Assembly: GCA_002372275.1 (NCBI GenBank)
Contig: DFFP01000027.1
Span: forward strand, 1-6,030
Length of the DNA stretch: 6,030 bases
Direction of reading: 5' to 3'
Source: Alphaproteobacteria bacterium UBA3773
GTDB lineage: Bacteria > Pseudomonadota > Alphaproteobacteria > RF32 > CAG-239
This document shows, one piece after another, positions 5,498-6,030 of the stretch (positions are counted from its first letter, which is position 1; the number at the start of each line of letters is the position of its first letter). The notes below the pieces were generated by a model. That model was not told the DNA's origin and searched no databases. It worked only from the letters and a program-made list of their open reading frames with translations. A program made the translations under genes and the position numbers.

Positions 5498-6030
5498 ATG
5501 AAAACGAATCGAATTTTATTTTATAGCCTGATGGGAGTGATGATGGTATCTGCGCAAGCCTTTGCCGCCGCAACATCCGGAACGTGCGGCGATAATTGCA
5601 CGTGGGAAGTTGACGGCACAACAGTGAAGATTACCGGAAGCAATGATAAAAATAACCCGGCTACAATGCAAGATTACAGTTCATCACAAAATAGTTCCGG
5701 TAAATGGGTTACAACAGCACCATGGGGAGCCGAAGTCACCAGTGTTCAATTTGATGGATATATTGGAAATATCGGGTCTCAAGCTTTTGTCGGAAGTAAT
5801 TTAACAAGTGTTTCGATTCCGGATTCGGTAACGACGATAGGAAGAAGCGCCTTTTATGGTAATAGCTCACTTCAAAGTGTTGATTTTGGAGAAAATAGTC
5901 AATTAACAACAATCGAAACCAAAGCTTTCAATCAAAGCACTTCTTTGCAAAGTATATCTATTCCAAGCAGTGTCACAAGTCTTGGTGATTATGCATTTTA
6001 TGGAAACTCGTCACTTCAAAGTGTTGATTT
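5498..6030 (+). CDS. Secreted BspA-type leucine-rich repeat protein, 5' part
   Basis: An open frame of 177 complete codons runs off the right edge. The ATG at 5498 follows AAGGA (5486-5490) with a seven-base spacer. Residues 1-23 are a signal peptide: a basic start (MKTNR), a hydrophobic core (ILFYSLMGVMMV) and AQAFA before Ala24, so export by Sec is likely. The mature N-terminus has two close cysteines (Cys30, Cys34, in GTCGDNC) and a strand-rich, Ser/Asn/Thr-rich region to about residue 90. From about 92 come leucine-rich repeats of the BspA/LRR_5 type, with units starting AFVG (96), AFYG (118), AFNQ (143) and AFYG (166), spaced 22, 25 and 23 residues, and with the signature SIPDSVTTIG. Such proteins are usually surface or secreted and bind host or matrix proteins; the ligand cannot be read from sequence. 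The C-terminal anchor, if any, is outside the window. Confidence 0.92.
   Translation, partial: MKTNRILFYSLMGVMMVSAQAFAAATSGTCGDNCTWEVDGTTVKITGSNDKNNPATMQDYSSSQNSSGKWVTTAPWGAEVTSVQFDGYIGNIGSQAFVGSNLTSVSIPDSVTTIGRSAFYGNSSLQSVDFGENSQLTTIETKAFNQSTSLQSISIPSSVTSLGDYAFYGNSSLQSVD
5852..6030 (+). repeat. Direct DNA repeats within the LRR gene, period 144
   Basis: The 35 bases at 5852-5886 recur at 5996-6030 with five mismatches, all within one seven-base block; the last 20 bases are identical. The offset of 144 bases equals 48 codons, that is two leucine-rich repeats (25 + 23 residues), so a two-repeat unit appears to have been duplicated. The second copy is cut by the window edge, so the array probably continues. 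Confidence 0.85.

Overview
The window looks like a piece of chromosome from a low-GC, probably host-associated alphaproteobacterium. Three things suggest this: a pseudouridine synthase (rluB-like), rsmD and tadA lie side by side, an arrangement I recall from many Alphaproteobacteria; GTCAT...ATCT palindromic intergenic repeats are present; and there is a secreted BspA-type leucine-rich repeat protein of the kind seen in uncultured gut lineages (RF32 / 'Azospirillum CAG' / Enterousia-like). This placement is inference; no rRNA is present to confirm it.

Layout from left to right. Positions 1-43 are the 3' half of a tRNA-Ala(GGC), followed by a strong intrinsic terminator. A single gene with its own sigma70-type promoter (224-820, +) encodes an unrecognised 198-residue protein. 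It converges on an unrecognised 754-residue cytosolic protein (889-3153, -), and the two share a bidirectional terminator at 835-868. Further right on the minus strand, a 23S pseudouridine synthase gene (rluB-like, 3783-4505) overlaps rsmD (3244-3786) by four bases, so the two are probably translationally coupled. Divergent from them, with 67 bases between, is tadA (4573-5022, +). These three genes modify the decoding and ribosome machinery: 23S pseudouridine, 16S m2G966 and tRNA-Arg inosine-34.

The 475 bases from 5023 to 5497 contain no convincing protein gene but are highly structured. They hold a palindromic repeat, a promoter (TTTACT-17-CATAAT) and a roughly 210-225 nt transcript with a long closing helix, four internal hairpins and a textbook intrinsic terminator. 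Two more palindromic repeats of the same family follow. I do not recognise this RNA as RNase P RNA, tmRNA, SRP RNA, 6S RNA or a familiar riboswitch. It is the best candidate here for something undescribed.

From 5498 to the right edge runs the start of a secreted leucine-rich repeat protein with a signal peptide. It is cut by the window. Four of the promoters I call share near-consensus -35 and -10 hexamers with exactly 17-base spacers, which makes the gene boundaries fairly secure. The two large unknown proteins and the RNA are the parts with no assigned function.
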